From CAXRGH01 sp964230195 (GTDB lineage: Bacteria > Pseudomonadota > Gammaproteobacteria > Enterobacterales > Alteromonadaceae): 6,667 nucleotides of DNA. The stretch is from the NCBI GenBank assembly GCA_964230195.1, contig CAXRGH010000107.1, positions 1-6,667 of the forward strand. Reading direction: 5' to 3'. Of the stretch, positions 6,557 to 6,667 are shown piece after piece; the stretch's first letter is position 1, and every line of letters begins with the position of its first letter. Both the position numbers and the translations under genes were made by a program. The notes under the pieces were generated by a model that saw nothing but the letters and a program-made list of their open reading frames with translations, was not told where the DNA came from and did no database searches.

Positions 6557-6667
6557 TTAGTGGAACCCAATGTGAATAAATTACCAATAAATGCTAAAGG
6601 ATCAAAATTAGTAGATTTTGAAAAAGCATACAAGGAAGCTGACATTCATGTTTTACTAGTTGATCAC
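6557..6667 (+). other. wecC: Remnant C-terminal coding sequence of wecC after the stop, cut by window edge
   Basis: These 37 codons remain open in the wecC frame and encode a continuation of the UDP-binding C-terminal domain (LVEPNVNKLP near the start, ADIHVLLVDH at the end). No ribosome-binding site precedes the nearby in-frame GTG (6560), so independent translation is unlikely. The lack of further damage suggests the stop is recent, suppressed, or an error. Confidence 0.8.

Larger units (their letters stand above)
5468..6667 (+). pseudogene. wecC: UDP-N-acetyl-D-mannosamine dehydrogenase, interrupted by in-frame TGA at 6554-6556; 3' end beyond window
   Basis: Cytoplasmic NAD-dependent enzyme that oxidises UDP-ManNAc twice to UDP-ManNAcA, using the product of wecB. 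The first 362 codons are intact. The Rossmann motif GLGYIG is at 10-15, followed by AVPTPFKD (82-89), LESTSPVGATEQL (121-133) and HCPERVLPGHV (160-170). TAEMTKLTENSCRD (211-224) carries the conserved K216 and N220; GPGVGGHCIAVDPWF (263-277) carries catalytic C270; and GLAFKPDIDDLRESPA (332-347) is the nucleotide-binding signature of the C-terminal domain. TGA then ends the ORF at 6556 after HSGQI, where relatives run to about 415-420 residues. The same frame resumes immediately with LVEPNVNKLP and ends at the window edge with ADIHVLLVDH, both matching the WecC C-terminus. The start is supported by AGGAA 7 nt upstream. A 362-residue product would lack part of the UDP-binding domain and is probably inactive. 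Confidence 0.85.

Noticed and set aside
6553..6579. Overlapping ATGA at the wecC stop, suggesting a coupled downstream gene
   Set aside because: The ATG at 6553 opens a frame of only eight codons before TAA, while the homologous coding sequence is in the original wecC frame.
6554..6600. Selenocysteine insertion at the wecC TGA
   Set aside because: No convincing hairpin follows the TGA, and the position is a hydrophobic strand residue in the family, not a catalytic cysteine; the catalytic Cys is at 270.

Overview
The window looks like the conserved front end of a surface-polysaccharide (O-antigen or capsule) locus of a marine-type gammaproteobacterium, most likely Alteromonadales (Shewanella or Alteromonas-like) or Vibrionales. 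This rests on gene order (large SLBB exporter, Wzz, small EPS-associated MarR-type regulator, then nucleotide-sugar genes), family resemblance recalled from memory, and a hand-estimated GC of about 45% over the first 4.7 kb. Everything is on the + strand and no RNA gene, CRISPR array or insertion sequence was seen.

Layout: 1-338 is the end of, or all of, a short unrecognised gene. 357-2837 encodes an 826-residue Wza/OtnA-type outer-membrane polysaccharide export protein. 2850-3836 encodes a Wzz chain-length regulator without a kinase domain. 3869-4186 encodes a winged-helix EPS-associated regulator. The stop codons of the exporter and of wzz each overlap the Shine-Dalgarno sequence of the next gene, so these three are probably one translationally coupled operon. 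4187-4346 is an AT-rich 160-bp gap with palindromes, a possible promoter and a hairpin. 4347-5465 is wecB and 5468-6667 is wecC, which together convert UDP-GlcNAc to UDP-ManNAc and then to UDP-ManNAcA. The polymer built here would therefore be expected to contain N-acetylmannosaminuronic acid, polymerised to a length set by Wzz and exported through the SLBB protein.

I found no wholly new system. The points that depart from a routine locus are: an in-frame TGA inside wecC, with recognisable WecC sequence continuing in the same frame to the window edge (nonsense mutation, readthrough or sequence error); a regulator gene whose good ribosome-binding site points at an AUU rather than at its first ATG; an abrupt GC drop inside wecB near 4740, suggesting a recombination joint; and paired AT-rich palindromes plus a hairpin in the gap before wecB.
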